Assembly: GCA_002359495.1 (NCBI GenBank)
Contig: DENB01000043.1
Coordinates: 20,614 to 38,002, forward strand
Length of the DNA: 17,389 nt
DNA from: Enterobacteriaceae bacterium UBA2655
GTDB lineage: Bacteria; Pseudomonadota; Gammaproteobacteria; Enterobacterales; Enterobacteriaceae
Reading direction: 5' to 3'
A program made the position numbers and the translations under genes. Shown here one piece after another: positions 8,944-17,352 of this stretch. Under the pieces are notes generated by a model. The model worked only from the letters and a program-made list of their open reading frames with translations. It did not search any database and had not been told where the DNA came from. Every line of letters begins with the position of its first letter. Position 1 is the stretch's first letter.

Positions 8944-9861
8944 ATGAATATTCGTGATCTGGAGTATCTGGTTTCGTTAGCGGAGCATCGCCATTTCCGG
9001 CGCGCCGCCGATGCCTGTCATGTCAGCCAGCCAACGCTGAGTGGGCAAATTCGTAAGCTGGAAGATGAGCTGGGCGTGATGCTGCTGGAGCGAACCAGCC
9101 GCAAGGTGCTATTTACTCAGGCTGGCCTGCTGCTGGTGGACCAGGCGCGCACCGTATTGCGCGAGGTGAAGGTGCTGAAGGAGATGGCGAGCCAGCAGGG
9201 CGAAGCGATGTCAGGTCCGCTGCATATCGGTCTGATCCCCACTACCGGGCCATATCTGCTGCCGCATATTATTCCCATGCTGCATCAAACCTTTCCGAAG
9301 CTGGAGATGTATCTGCACGAAGCGCAAACGCAGCAGCTGCTGGCGCAGCTGGACAGCGGCAAGCTGGATTGCGCTATCCTGGCGCTGGTAAAAGAGAGCG
9401 AATCCTTTATCGAGGTGCCGCTGTTTGATGAGCCGATGATGCTGGCGGTGTACGAAGATCACCCCTGGCACGATCGCGATCGCGTGCCGATGTCCGATCT
9501 GGCGGGCGAAAAACTGCTGATGCTGGAAGACGGGCACTGCTTACGCGATCAGGCGATGGGTTTCTGCTTTGAAGCCGGCGCCGATGAAGATACTCATTTC
9601 CGCGCCACCAGCCTGGAAACCCTGCGCAATATGGTGGCGGCAGGCAGCGGCATTACGCTGCTCCCCTCGCTGGCCGTGCCGCAGGAGCGCGTGCGCGACG
9701 GCGTTTGCTATCTGCCCTGCTACAAGCCGGTGCCGCAGCGCACCATCGCCCTGGTCTATCGCCCGGGCTCGCCGCTGCGCAGCCGGTATGAGCAGCTGGC
9801 AGAGGCGATTCGGTCGCACATGCAGCCCCGCATGACCCAGTCGTTAAAAAAGGCGGTTTAA
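8944..9861 (+). CDS. oxyR: Hydrogen peroxide-sensing transcription regulator OxyR
   Basis: OxyR is a LysR-family regulator that activates peroxide-defence genes when an intramolecular disulfide forms. Starting at ATG 8944 the product has 305 residues, the E. coli length, and begins [20 protein letters not shown]. The winged helix-turn-helix covers about residues 1-60 ([20 protein letters not shown]). The redox cysteines are at the canonical positions Cys199 and Cys208 in [20 protein letters not shown] lies five bases before the ATG; the frame stays open upstream to 8770, inside prx-grx, but that extension is an antisense shadow. It diverges from prx-grx and its last 18 bases overlap the sthA stop region on the other strand. 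Confidence 0.98.
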   Translation: MNIRDLEYLVSLAEHRHFRRAADACHVSQPTLSGQIRKLEDELGVMLLERTSRKVLFTQAGLLLVDQARTVLREVKVLKEMASQQGEAMSGPLHIGLIPTTGPYLLPHIIPMLHQTFPKLEMYLHEAQTQQLLAQLDSGKLDCAILALVKESESFIEVPLFDEPMMLAVYEDHPWHDRDRVPMSDLAGEKLLMLEDGHCLRDQAMGFCFEAGADEDTHFRATSLETLRNMVAAGSGITLLPSLAVPQERVRDGVCYLPCYKPVPQRTIALVYRPGSPLRSRYEQLAEAIRSHMQPRMTQSLKKAV

Positions 9862-11244
9862 GCCGTTTAACGCCGCAACGCGATAGGCTTCGGCCATAGT
9901 GGGGTAGTTAAAGGTGGTATTCACAAAGTACTCGATTGTGTTACCGCCGTTTTTCTGCTCCATAATGGCCTGGCCGATATGGATGATCTCCGCGGCGCGC
10001 TCGCCGAAACAGTGAATGCCAAGGATTTCCTTGGTTTCACGGTGAAACAGAATCTTCAGACTGCCGACATTCATGCCGACGATCTGCGCCCGCGCCAGAT
10101 GTTTGAACTGCGCGCGGCCCACTTCATACGGCACCTTCATCGCGGTTAACTGCTGCTCGGTTTTCCCTACGGAGCTGATTTCCGGAATGGTATAGATGCC
10201 GGTAGGGATATCTTCAATCAGGTGCGCGGTTGCTTCGCCTTTGATAATCGCCTGCGCGGCGATGCGGCCCTGATCGTAAGCCGCCGAGGCCAGGCTTGGA
10301 TAGCCTATCACGTCGCCGACCGCATAAATGTGCGGCTGGGCGGTCTGATACATGCTGTTCACCTTCAGCAGGCCGCGGCCGTCCGCTTCCAGACCAACGT
10401 TTTCCAGCGACAGCGAATCCGTGTTGCCGGTACGGCCGTTGGCATACAGCAGGCAGTCGGCTTTGACCTTCTTGCCCGACTTCAGGTGGACAATCACGCC
10501 GTCATCTACCCCTTCGATCTTCTCGAATTCTTCGTTATGGCGAATCACCACGCCGTTGTTCCAGAAATGATAAGAGAGCGAATCGGACATCTCCTGATCG
10601 AGAAAAGCCAGCAGGCGGTCGCGGGTGTTGATCAGATCGACTTTGACATTCAGCCCACGGAAAATCGACGCATATTCGCAGCCGATCACCCCGGCGCCGT
10701 AAATAATGACGTGGCCCGGCTCATGGTGCAGATTCAGGATGGAGTCGGAATCGTAAATGCGCGGATGGGTAAAATCGACGTCGGCCGGCTGGTAAGGACG
10801 CGAACCGCAGGCGATAACGAATTTTTCCGCCGTCAAACGATCACGCGTGCCGTCATGCAGCTCGATCTCCACCGTATTGGCGTCGATAAAGCGGGCATCG
10901 CCCTGAAACAGTTCGCAGCGGTTGCGCTCGTAAAAATTCTGGCGCATCGCCGTTTGCTGGCTAATGACGTTTTCCGTGTGGTTCAGAATATCGGCGAAGG
11001 AGGAGCGAAGAAGACGGGTATGGTCGCTGTAGAGCGGGTTTTGGTTAAATTCGATGATGCGACTGACCGCATGGCGAAGCGCTTTGGAAGGGATGGTGCC
11101 CCAGTGCGTACAACCGCCGCCAATATTATGGTAGCGTTCGATCACTGCGATGCGCGCTCCCTGCTTCACCAGTCCCATCGCCGCGCCTTCACCGCCCGGG
11201 CCGGAGCCAATTACAATGGCATCGTAATCGTAAGACTTTTGCAT
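9844..11244 (-). CDS. sthA: Soluble pyridine nucleotide transhydrogenase
   Basis: SthA (UdhA) moves hydride between NADPH and NAD+ in the cytoplasm, mainly oxidising excess NADPH. From ATG 11244 the product has 466 residues, the E. coli length. The FAD-binding loop GSGPGGEG is at 13-20, the second dinucleotide site GAGVIGCE at 183-190, and YAVGDVIG completes FAD binding. It resembles dihydrolipoamide dehydrogenase but lacks the second redox cysteine: [13 protein letters not shown] has Cys45 and Thr50 where disulfide reductases have a Cys pair, as expected for SthA. A nine-residue extension to 11271 is possible but lacks a ribosome site, while AGGA precedes 11244 by nine bases. The 3' end overlaps oxyR by 18 bases; a similar overlap exists in E. 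coli as far as I recall. Confidence 0.97.
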   Translation of the reverse strand: MQKSYDYDAIVIGSGPGGEGAAMGLVKQGARIAVIERYHNIGGGCTHWGTIPSKALRHAVSRIIEFNQNPLYSDHTRLLRSSFADILNHTENVISQQTAMRQNFYERNRCELFQGDARFIDANTVEIELHDGTRDRLTAEKFVIACGSRPYQPADVDFTHPRIYDSDSILNLHHEPGHVIIYGAGVIGCEYASIFRGLNVKVDLINTRDRLLAFLDQEMSDSLSYHFWNNGVVIRHNEEFEKIEGVDDGVIVHLKSGKKVKADCLLYANGRTGNTDSLSLENVGLEADGRGLLKVNSMYQTAQPHIYAVGDVIGYPSLASAAYDQGRIAAQAIIKGEATAHLIEDIPTGIYTIPEISSVGKTEQQLTAMKVPYEVGRAQFKHLARAQIVGMNVGSLKILFHRETKEILGIHCFGERAAEIIHIGQAIMEQKNGGNTIEYFVNTTFNYPTMAEAYRVAALNGLNRLF

Positions 11245-11283
11245 ACCGATACGTCCTATGTTTTTAAACATTTTAACAACGAG

Positions 11284-11312
11284 ATTCTAACATCCCCTCG
11301 CGCATTTCTGAA
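11284..11312 (-). promoter_or_regulatory. Probable sthA promoter
   Basis: On the minus strand TTCAGA (11307-11312), 17 bases, then TAGAAT (11284-11289), preceded by TG in the extended -10 position. The -10 matches TATAAT at five of six positions and lies 39 bases upstream of the sthA ATG. Confidence 0.55.
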
Positions 11313-11398
11313 TTCTATCAGCGATTTTAGACCCGGTTTGACAAAGCGTGAGGTTCACAGGCGGTCACAAAGTTTGCCGGTCTGTACGCTGAAAAGTT

Positions 11399-11407
11399 TG
11401 TTATAGT
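11399..11407 (+). promoter_or_regulatory. Probable extended -10 promoter of fabR-yijD
   Basis: TGTTATAGT (11399-11407) has the TGnTATAAT pattern with one mismatch, about 30 bases before the fabR ATG. No convincing -35 lies at 16-18 bases, which extended -10 promoters tolerate. It is back-to-back with the sthA promoter. Confidence 0.55.
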
Positions 11408-11437
11408 GCCTGCTCGGGTTGTTAAAAGGCAGAGATA

Positions 11438-12082
11438 ATGGGCGTCAGAGCGCAACAAAAAGAACGTACACGACGTTCACTGATCGAGGCGGCATTCAGC
11501 CAGCTCAGCGCAGAACGCAGTTTCGCCAGTTTAAGCCTGCGCGAAGTGGCGCGCGAAGCCGGGATCGCGCCGACCTCCTTTTATCGTCACTTCAAGGATG
11601 TGGACGAACTCGGCCTGACTATGGTGGATGAGAGTGGTCTGATGCTGCGCCAGTTGATGCGCCAGGCGCGACAGCGCATCGCGAAAGGCGGCAGCATTAT
11701 CAAAACGTCCGTCGCCACCTTTATGGAGTTTATCGGGAACAATCCCAACGCATTTCGTCTCTTACTACGTGAACGATCCGGCACCTCTGCAGCCTTTCGC
11801 GCCGCGGTCGCGCGGGAAATTCAGCACTTTATCGCCGAACTGGCGGATTATCTGGAGCTGGAGAACCATATGCCGCGCAGCTTTACCGAGGCGCAGGCGG
11901 AAGCGATGGTGACCATTGTTTTCAGCGCCGGCGCGGAGGCGCTGGATATCGACGTGGAACAACGTCGGAAGCTGGAAGAGCGTCTGGTGCTGCAGCTGCG
12001 GATGATCTCCAAAGGCGCATATTACTGGTATCGTCGGGAGCAGGAACGTCTGGCGGTTACCCTGGAGAAACCTGAAGAATAA
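11438..12082 (+). CDS. fabR: TetR-family repressor of unsaturated fatty acid synthesis
   Basis: FabR represses fabB and fabA and so sets the unsaturated to saturated fatty acid ratio of the membrane, responding to acyl thioesters. The product has 214 residues (E. coli about 215) and starts [20 protein letters not shown]. The TetR helix-turn-helix is at about residues 10-57, with the recognition region [20 protein letters not shown]. The ligand-binding half, including [19 protein letters not shown], is nearly identical to E. coli; only the last few residues after YRREQE differ. Start ATG 11438 has AGG eight bases upstream. It diverges from sthA across 193 bases and is followed by yijD after 18 bases, so the two are probably one transcript. 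Confidence 0.97.
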   Translation: MGVRAQQKERTRRSLIEAAFSQLSAERSFASLSLREVAREAGIAPTSFYRHFKDVDELGLTMVDESGLMLRQLMRQARQRIAKGGSIIKTSVATFMEFIGNNPNAFRLLLRERSGTSAAFRAAVAREIQHFIAELADYLELENHMPRSFTEAQAEAMVTIVFSAGAEALDIDVEQRRKLEERLVLQLRMISKGAYYWYRREQERLAVTLEKPEE

Positions 12083-12100
12083 ACGGATAAGGATAATGTT

Positions 12101-12454
12101 ATGACAGAACAGAACTCTCGCGATAAGGGCACGCTGCTGCTGGCTTTTATCACCGGTTTATCAATTAACGGTTCATTTTCCGTGATGTTCAGCGATTTTG
12201 TGCCTTTTTCCATTTTTCCGCTGATCGCGCTGGGCCTCGCCGCCTGGTGTTTACATCAGCGTTACCTGAATCGTAATATGCCGGAAGGGATGCCTTCGCT
12301 GGCCGCCGCTTTCTTTCTGCTGGGCATTCTGGTCTACAGCGCTATCGTCCGCGCCGAGTATCCCGATATCGGTTCCAACTTTATTCCGACAATTTTGATG
12401 GTCTGTCTGGTTTTCTGGATCGCCACGCGCCTGCGCAAAGGCAGATTAAAATAA
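12101..12454 (+). CDS. yijD: Inner membrane protein YijD (DUF1422)
   Basis: A 117-residue integral membrane protein of unknown function, recognised by similarity to E. coli YijD (119 residues): shared stretches include [21 protein letters not shown] and [12 protein letters not shown]. Four hydrophobic segments are visible at about residues 10-30, 34-50, 66-84 and 92-110, with basic residues at the C-terminal end (RLRKGRLK). AAGGA sits seven bases before the ATG. Its conserved place directly after fabR suggests a link to membrane lipid homeostasis, but that is only inference from position. The spacer after it holds hairpins and then an AT-rich insert. Confidence 0.93.
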   Translation: MTEQNSRDKGTLLLAFITGLSINGSFSVMFSDFVPFSIFPLIALGLAAWCLHQRYLNRNMPEGMPSLAAAFFLLGILVYSAIVRAEYPDIGSNFIPTILMVCLVFWIATRLRKGRLK

Positions 12455-12474
12455 AGGAATTTTTCGCCAGGTAT

Positions 12475-12501
12475 ATGTGCTGTTTAGTATTAACAGCATA
12501 T
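12475..12501 (+). terminator. Hairpin after yijD (possible terminator without T-run)
   Basis: ATGTGCTGTT (12475-12484) pairs with AACAGCATAT (12492-12501), ten pairs with one G-T, around a seven-base loop, 20 bases after the yijD stop. No T-run follows, so termination is uncertain. Confidence 0.4.
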
Positions 12502-12530
12502 CTTGCGCAATTAACGGTGGGTTGCGATTC

Positions 12531-12610
12531 AAATTAAAGGGTGACTTTCTTATCGTCATAAACACAAATAACAGGCAACCGCTGTTATTTGTGTGCTTGC
12601 CCTTTAATTT
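12531..12610. repeat. Long two-part inverted repeat in the AT-rich spacer
   Basis: An outer perfect 11-base arm AAATTAAAGGG (12531-12541) matches CCCTTTAATTT (12600-12610), and an inner perfect 13-base arm ACACAAATAACAG (12562-12574) matches CTGTTATTTGTGT (12582-12594) around a seven-base loop. The arms are separated by 20 bases on the left and five on the right; the left bulge could fold into a short TGAC/GTCA stem. It ends 27 bases before the lipoprotein ATG. It may be a structured 5' leader, a terminator for yijD, or a remnant of a small mobile element; I see no target duplication. Confidence 0.7.
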
Positions 12611-12637
12611 AAAATTAATATTTCCAGGGAGTGAGGA

Positions 12638-12991
12638 ATGTTAAGAAAAATTATAGTCAGCGTTAGCGTTGTTTTGTTAGCGGGCTGCGCAAGCTATTGG
12701 GAAAAACCTACAGGCGAAAGCCCGGCATGGGACTGGGATGATTGTAGTTATAAAGCAGAAAAAGCCTTTCCCGTCAGCAATCAAGTCGTTTATAAGACTG
12801 AGCGGAAATATGATAAGGTCAAATGCAATAAGAAAGATAAAGATTGCCATGGCGGTTATATAAATAAAGATTATACGCAGTTGTCACACGACATTGAAGA
12901 TGTTAATGAAAACTCACGCAATGATCATGCTGAACATTGCATGAGGAACAGAGGCTGGCAGCAAAAATCCCGCTATATTTGGGAGAATTAA
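12638..12991 (+). CDS. Small putative lipoprotein of unknown function
   Basis: I do not recognise this 117-residue protein. It begins with a lipoprotein signal: charged start MLRK, hydrophobic core, and lipobox LLAGC with the lipidated cysteine at residue 17. Ala at +2 predicts outer membrane sorting. The mature part is about 101 residues, polar and rich in Lys, Asp and Asn, with four further cysteines (36, 63, 70 and 101) that could form two disulfides in the periplasm, and a C-terminal CMRNRGW motif like that of other small enterobacterial lipoproteins. AGGGAG lies six bases before the ATG. By my hand count GC is 142 of 354 bases (about 40%), clearly below its neighbours. E. coli has no gene between yijD and trmA, so this is probably an acquired or lineage-specific gene. 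It converges with trmA. Confidence 0.82.
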   Translation: MLRKIIVSVSVVLLAGCASYWEKPTGESPAWDWDDCSYKAEKAFPVSNQVVYKTERKYDKVKCNKKDKDCHGGYINKDYTQLSHDIEDVNENSRNDHAEHCMRNRGWQQKSRYIWEN

Positions 12992-13030
12992 ACTAAAACA
13001 CATTTTTGCCAGCCCATATTCATCGGATCT

Positions 13031-14131
13031 TTAACGCTTCGTCAGCAGGACGCCGCACTCCATATGGTGCGTATAAGGGAACTGGTCGAACAGCGCTAGG
13101 CGCGTCACCTTGTGCGTTTGCGTCAGCTGTTGCAGGTTGTCGCACAGCGTCTGCGGATTGCAGGAGATATAAAGGATGCGCGGATAAGCCTGCACCATTT
13201 TCACCGTCTCGTCGTCCAGCCCGCTGCGCGGTGGATCGACGAAGATGGTTTCGCAGTCATAGCGGGTTAAATCGATGCCCTGTAAACGGTTAAAAGCGCG
13301 GACGCCGTTCATCGCCTGGGTAAACTCTTCAGCCGCCATACGGATGATCTGCACGTTATCGATCTGGTTCGCCGCAATGTTGTACTGCGCGGCCGCAACC
13401 GACGGCTTGGCGATTTCGGTCGCCAGCACGCGGCGGAAGTTACGCGCCAGCGCAAGAGAAAAGTTGCCGTTGCCGCAGTACAGTTCCAGCAGATCGCCGC
13501 GCGAGCCGGCGGTGACGTCCAGCGCCCACTCCAGCATCTGAATATTCATCGCCGCATTCGGCTGGGTAAAACTGTTCTCCACCTGGCGATAGATCATTTC
13601 GCGTCCCGCCACCGGCAGGCGTTCGTCAATGTAGTCGCGATCGAGACAAATCTTGGTTTTGGTGGCGCGGCCGATCAGCTGAACCGCAAAGCCTTCCTGA
13701 CGCAGCGCGTCGCGCAGGGCGCTGGCTTCCTGTTGCCAGGCGTCATCCAGCTTGCGGTGATAAAGCAGCGAAATCACGATCTGGTTGCTGAGCGTCGAAA
13801 GGTAATCGATCTGGAACAGCTTATGGCGCAGCGCGCGGTTATCGCGGATCGCGGCGATCATCCTCGGCATCATGGTATTGATTAGCTCGCTGGCGGCGGG
13901 AAAACGATCGACGCGAATACGCTGGCGCGTCTCCTGATCGAAAATGATGTGGTAGAGATCGTCGCCGTCGTGCCAGAGGCGGAACTCGGCGCGCATCCGG
14001 TAATGGCTTACCGGCGAACGAAACACCTCCACGGCGGGTGCGGCGAACGGCGTCATCATCGTCTCTAAACGGCTGACTTTTTCCGCCAGTTGCGCGTCGT
14101 AATGTTCAATCGGGAGATGTTCGGGTGTCAT
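13031..14131 (-). CDS. trmA: tRNA (uracil-5-)-methyltransferase
   Basis: TrmA uses S-adenosylmethionine to make 5-methyluridine at position 54 of the T-loop of nearly all tRNAs. From ATG 14131 the product has 366 residues, the E. coli length, starting [19 protein letters not shown]. The SAM-binding motif [15 protein letters not shown] is at about 215-229, VDPPRSGL at about 298-305, the nucleophile is Cys324 in YISCNPQTL and the general base Glu358 in HHMECGVL. The frame is open 99 codons further upstream, through the btuB leader, but AGGA six bases before 14131 and the conserved N-terminus fix the start. It diverges from btuB. Its promoter has a GC-rich discriminator, in keeping with the known growth-rate control of trmA. 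Confidence 0.97.
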   Translation of the reverse strand: MTPEHLPIEHYDAQLAEKVSRLETMMTPFAAPAVEVFRSPVSHYRMRAEFRLWHDGDDLYHIIFDQETRQRIRVDRFPAASELINTMMPRMIAAIRDNRALRHKLFQIDYLSTLSNQIVISLLYHRKLDDAWQQEASALRDALRQEGFAVQLIGRATKTKICLDRDYIDERLPVAGREMIYRQVENSFTQPNAAMNIQMLEWALDVTAGSRGDLLELYCGNGNFSLALARNFRRVLATEIAKPSVAAAQYNIAANQIDNVQIIRMAAEEFTQAMNGVRAFNRLQGIDLTRYDCETIFVDPPRSGLDDETVKMVQAYPRILYISCNPQTLCDNLQQLTQTHKVTRLALFDQFPYTHHMECGVLLTKR

Positions 14132-14164
14132 GATCGGTCCTGTTAGTAGCGAGCTTGCCGGGCG

Positions 14165-14192
14165 ATTGTAAGTATTCACCAGGCGATGTCCA
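14165..14192 (-). promoter_or_regulatory. trmA promoter of stable-RNA type
   Basis: On the minus strand TGGACA (14187-14192), 16 bases, then TACAAT (14165-14170), followed at once by the GC discriminator CGCCCGGC. The 16-base spacer and GC-rich discriminator are hallmarks of rRNA promoters under stringent control; the E. coli trmA promoter is described as similar. An inverted repeat, CCAGGC (14179-14184) and GCCTGG (14212-14217), overlaps the -35 region. Confidence 0.65.
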
Positions 14193-14254
14193 GCCTTCTG
14201 CAGGAGAAGATGCCTGGCAGTCTGGATTTCCGGCTTTCTTATCCGTAGACTGCG

Positions 14255-14414
14255 CCTGCCGGCCTCAGCCTGAGTTAATAGGGAATCCAGTGCGAATCTG
14301 GAGCTGACGCGCAGCGGTAAGGAACGTCGTGGCGATCGCTTTTGCAGACACTGTCCGTATGGATGGGAAGTCTTCGCTATCTTATGGTTCCCAGCCCGAA
14401 GACCTGCCGGCGTG
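14255..14414 (+). ncRNA. Adenosylcobalamin riboswitch aptamer
   Basis: The leader of btuB carries a cobalamin (B12) riboswitch closely matching E. coli. The B12 box AGCCCGAAGACCTGCCGGC is at 14393-14411. GCCGGC (14258-14263) and GCCGGC (14406-14411) close the P1 stem. Inside lie the conserved GAGTTAATAGGGAA, the stem TCCAG/CTGGA (14286-14302), and GCTGACGCGCAGCGGTAAGG, followed by GATGGGAAGTC. When adenosylcobalamin binds, btuB translation is shut down. The rest of the 14132-14493 gap is the trmA promoter region and the expression platform, listed separately. Confidence 0.95.
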
Positions 14415-14426
14415 ACGTCGCAATTC

Positions 14427-14487
14427 ATACAATCATCGCGTGCTATCGATTGTATACCTGCGGCATCCTGCTCTGTCTTTTGGATGC
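14427..14487 (+). promoter_or_regulatory. btuB riboswitch expression platform with start-sequestering hairpin
   Basis: ATACAATC (14427-14434) pairs with GATTGTAT (14448-14455), a hairpin with a 13-base loop that may include the kissing-loop partner of the aptamer. Next, GCATCC (14463-14468) pairs with GGATGC (14482-14487), which contains the only ribosome-site-like GGA before the btuB ATG, so forming this hairpin would block translation. The same GCATCC/GGATGC pair occurs in E. coli btuB. There is no T-run, pointing to translational control. Confidence 0.85.
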
Positions 14488-14493
14488 TTATAA

Positions 14494-16368
14494 ATGATTA
14501 AAACAAAAGCTTCGCTGTTTGCCTTCAGTGCAACGGCAGTTTCACTCTGGGCGCAAAACGGTTTCGCGCAGCAGACTAATGATATGCAGGTCGTTACCGC
14601 CAACCGTTTCGCCCAGCCGGTCTCCTCGGTGCTGGCGCCGACCACCGTGGTGACGCGTGAAGAGATCGATCGCTGGCAGGCAAAGAGCCTGACCGACGTA
14701 ATGCGGCGTCTGCCTGGCGTCGACGTGGCGCAAAACGGCGGGCTTGGACAGCAAAGCTCGCTGTTTATCCGCGGCACGGAATCCCGACACGTTTTAACCC
14801 TGATCGACGGCATCCGGCTAAATCAGGCCGGCATTAGCGGCTCCTCCGATCTCAGCCAGATTCCGCTGGCGCTGGTGCAACGTATCGAGTACGTGCGCGG
14901 CGCGCGCTCGGCCGTCTACGGTTCCGACGCCATCGGCGGCGTGATCAATATCATTACCGGCCGCGATAAGCCGGGAACGACGCTGACGGCGGGCGTGGGA
15001 TCTCACGGCTATCAATCCTATGACGGCTCCACACAGCAGATGCTGGGAGACGCCACTAAGTTGACGCTGGCTGGCAACTACACCTATACCAAAGGTTATG
15101 ATGTGGTGGCGGGCCTGCCTGACGCTTATGGCGACCAGGCGCAGAGAGATCGCGACGGCTTTATGAGCAAAACGCTTTACGGCGCGCTGGAGCACCAGTT
15201 TAACGACCAGTTCAGCGGGTTCGTGCGCGGCTACGGCTTTGATAACCGCACCGACTATGACGGTTACTCCGATTACGTGACGGCGAACGGCTTCGTCGAT
15301 ACGCGCCAGCTTTACAGCCAGACCTGGGACGGCGGCCTGCGCTTTAATCAGGGGATCTATTCTACGCAGCTGATCGCCAGCTACAGCCATACAAAAGATT
15401 ACAACTACAGCCCGGCGGCGGGTCGCTACAACCCTGCCGCCACCACGCTGGACGATGTCGAACAATATAATCTGCAATGGGGAAATACCCTGCAGCTGGG
15501 CCATGGCACGGCGAGCGCGGGCGTTGATTGGCAGAAGCAAACATCCGAGCCGGGTACGAATTATGTGACGGATGGCCAGGAGCAGCGCGACACCGGTATT
15601 TACGCCACGACTCAGCAGCAGTTCGGCGCTCTGACGTTGGAAGGAGCGGTGCGCGGCGACGATAATGACGAGTTTGGCTGGCATAACACCTGGCAAACCA
15701 GCGCGGCATGGGAGTTCATCGAGGGCTATCGCGCTTTCGCCTCTTACGGTACGGCATTCAAGGCGCCTAATCTGGGACAGCTCTACAGCGGATTTTACGG
15801 CAACCGCGATCTCGACCCGGAAAAGAGCAAGCAGTGGGAAGGCGGCTTCGAGGGATTAACCGGGCCGGTTAACTGGCGCCTGTCGGGCTACCGTAATGAT
15901 ATAAAAGATTTAATCGACAGCGATCCGCTGACCTATCGTTACTACAACATCGATAAGGCGCGCATCAAAGGCGTAGAGGCGACCGCTTCTTTTGATACCG
16001 GTCCTTTCAGCCATCAGCTCTCTTATGATTATGTCGATGCCCGCGACGGCGAAACTCATCAGGTGCTGCTGCGCAGGTCGAAGCAGCAGGTGAAATACCA
16101 GCTCGACTGGACGTTGTACGACGTTGACTGGTCGGTGACCTATCACTATCTCGGCAAGCGCTACGATAACGACTTTAGCGGTACGACAACCCGACGCGTG
16201 AAGCTCGGCGGCGTCAGCTTATGGGATTTCGCTCTCTCTTATCCCGTCACCTCTCAGCTCACCGTTCGTGGTAGAATTGCCAACCTGTTCGATAAAGATT
16301 ATGAGACAGCGTATGGCTATCAAACTCCAGGACGGGAATATTACCTCAGCGGCAGTTACAGCTTCTAA
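14494..16368 (+). CDS. btuB: Vitamin B12 outer membrane TonB-dependent transporter
   Basis: BtuB is the 22-strand outer membrane barrel that imports cobalamin using TonB energy, and in E. coli also serves as receptor for E colicins and phage BF23. The product has 624 residues (E. coli 614). A signal peptide covers about residues 1-25 (cleavage after GFA), followed by the TonB box region [10 protein letters not shown] at 30-39. The plug domain shows [22 protein letters not shown] and [17 protein letters not shown]; the C-terminus ends YYLSGSYSF with the terminal Phe used for barrel insertion. The extra ten residues come partly from the longer N-terminus and extracellular loops. Expression is under the upstream cobalamin riboswitch. 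The last 56 bases overlap murI. Confidence 0.97.
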   Translation: MIKTKASLFAFSATAVSLWAQNGFAQQTNDMQVVTANRFAQPVSSVLAPTTVVTREEIDRWQAKSLTDVMRRLPGVDVAQNGGLGQQSSLFIRGTESRHVLTLIDGIRLNQAGISGSSDLSQIPLALVQRIEYVRGARSAVYGSDAIGGVINIITGRDKPGTTLTAGVGSHGYQSYDGSTQQMLGDATKLTLAGNYTYTKGYDVVAGLPDAYGDQAQRDRDGFMSKTLYGALEHQFNDQFSGFVRGYGFDNRTDYDGYSDYVTANGFVDTRQLYSQTWDGGLRFNQGIYSTQLIASYSHTKDYNYSPAAGRYNPAATTLDDVEQYNLQWGNTLQLGHGTASAGVDWQKQTSEPGTNYVTDGQEQRDTGIYATTQQQFGALTLEGAVRGDDNDEFGWHNTWQTSAAWEFIEGYRAFASYGTAFKAPNLGQLYSGFYGNRDLDPEKSKQWEGGFEGLTGPVNWRLSGYRNDIKDLIDSDPLTYRYYNIDKARIKGVEATASFDTGPFSHQLSYDYVDARDGETHQVLLRRSKQQVKYQLDWTLYDVDWSVTYHYLGKRYDNDFSGTTTRRVKLGGVSLWDFALSYPVTSQLTVRGRIANLFDKDYETAYGYQTPGREYYLSGSYSF

Positions 16369-17164
16369 TCTGCGTCCCACCGTGCTGGTCTTTGACTCCG
16401 GCGTCGGTGGGCTCTCTGTTTATGATGAGATTCGGCAGCTTCTGCCGGATCTACATTATCTCTACGCTTTCGATAACGCCGGTTTTCCTTACGGCGAAAA
16501 AACCGAAGAATACATTGTCGAGCGCGTGGTCGCGGTGGTTGAGGCCGTTACGCAGCATTACCCGCTCGCGCTGGTGGTGATCGCCTGCAATACCGCCAGC
16601 ACCGTCTCGTTACCCGCTCTGCGCGCGCGCTTCGCTTTTCCGGTGGTCGGCGTCGTGCCCGCCATTAAGCCGGCGGCGCGCCTGACGCGCAACGGCATTG
16701 TGGGTCTGCTGGCGACGCGCGCGACCGTGCGTCGTTCCTATACTCATGAATTGGTGACGCAGTTCGCCCGTGAATGTCGCATCGCGATGTTAGGCTCCGC
16801 CGAGCTGGTTGAGCTGGCGGAGAAAAAGCTGCATGGCGAAAGGGTGGAGCTGGAAGCGGTCCGTCGTATCGTGCAGCCTTGGCTGCGTATGCCGGAGTCG
16901 CCTGATACCGTCGTGCTCGGCTGTACGCACTTTCCTTTGTTGCGCGAAGAGCTGCAGCAGGTGCTGCCGGAAGGAACGCGTTTGATTGATTCCGGCGCGG
17001 CGATCGCCAGGCGAACCGTCTGGCTGCTGGAACATGAATCGCCAGATGCGAAGTCAGCAGATAAAAACGAAGCGTACTGCACGGCAATGAATGAAGAAGC
17101 TGCGCAATTAATGCCCGTTTTGCAGCGTTATGGCTTCCCGTTGCTGAAAAAACTGGCGGTTTAG
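16313..17164 (+). CDS. murI: Glutamate racemase
   Basis: MurI converts L-glutamate to D-glutamate for peptidoglycan. From ATG 16313 the product has 283 residues (E. coli 285), starting MAIKLQDGN like E. coli MATKLQDGN. Catalytic residues are in place: Asp28 in FDSGVGGLS, Cys92 in ACNTAS, and Cys204 with His206 in GCTHFPLL. The N-terminal extension of about 20 residues before [10 protein letters not shown] is typical of the enterobacterial type that needs UDP-MurNAc-L-Ala as activator. The frame is open upstream inside btuB, with another ATG at 16301; 16313 is chosen by similarity. The gene overlaps the end of btuB by 56 bases in another frame, as it does in E. coli, so translation may be coupled. 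An rRNA operon promoter follows. Confidence 0.96.
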   Translation: MAIKLQDGNITSAAVTASNLRPTVLVFDSGVGGLSVYDEIRQLLPDLHYLYAFDNAGFPYGEKTEEYIVERVVAVVEAVTQHYPLALVVIACNTASTVSLPALRARFAFPVVGVVPAIKPAARLTRNGIVGLLATRATVRRSYTHELVTQFARECRIAMLGSAELVELAEKKLHGERVELEAVRRIVQPWLRMPESPDTVVLGCTHFPLLREELQQVLPEGTRLIDSGAAIARRTVWLLEHESPDAKSADKNEAYCTAMNEEAAQLMPVLQRYGFPLLKKLAV

Positions 17165-17169
17165 CCCGG

Positions 17170-17181
17170 TTTTGTACAAAA
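17170..17181. promoter_or_regulatory. Palindrome near a possible Fis site of rrn P1
   Basis: TTTTGTACAAAA is a perfect 12-base palindrome centred about 76 bases before the predicted P1 start. E. coli rrn P1 promoters have a Fis activation site near -71, and Fis prefers AT-rich centres flanked by G and C, as here. Fis binding is only inferred. Confidence 0.3.
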
Positions 17182-17192
17182 AGGCAACACTC

Positions 17193-17252
17193 AGAAATTA
17201 ATTTGAAATTAGGGCTTGTCAGGGAAAAAGAACTCCCTATAATGCGCCTCCA
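17193..17252 (+). promoter_or_regulatory. rRNA operon promoter P1 with UP element
   Basis: TTGTCA (17216-17221), 16 bases, TATAAT (17238-17243), then the GC-rich discriminator GCGCCTCC and a start at about A17252. The core is almost identical to E. coli rrnB P1. AGAAATTAATTTGAAATTA (17193-17211) just upstream is an AT-rich UP element like that of rrnB. These features give strong, ppGpp- and nucleotide-sensitive transcription. The position right after murI is that of rrnB in E. coli. Confidence 0.93.
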
Positions 17253-17313
17253 CTGACACGGCACAGCGCGATACGCAACGTCGGGTCAGTATCAGAAAAG
17301 CAAAAATAAATGC

Positions 17314-17341
17314 TTGACTGATAAAGCGGAAAGCGTAATAT
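17314..17341 (+). promoter_or_regulatory. rRNA operon promoter P2
   Basis: TTGACT (17314-17319), 16 bases, TAATAT (17336-17341), within a context (AAGCAAAAATAAATGC before it) that matches E. coli rrnB P2. It lies about 100 bases downstream of P1 and provides basal rRNA transcription. Confidence 0.9.
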
Positions 17342-17352
17342 ACGCAACCCGC

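Noticed and set aside
12531..12610. Inverted repeat as the ends of an insertion sequence
   Set aside because: The enclosed DNA is under 60 bases, has no open frame, and I found no flanking duplication, so an IS call is unsupported; it is reported only as a repeat.
14223..14251. A btuB promoter just before the riboswitch
   Set aside because: Candidate -10 boxes (TATCCG, TAGACT) exist near the expected place but none has a convincing -35 at proper spacing, so I did not assign it.
14132..14428. N-terminal extension of trmA by 99 residues
   Set aside because: It would be read through the complement of the btuB riboswitch and lies upstream of the likely trmA promoter; the conserved N-terminus begins at 14131.
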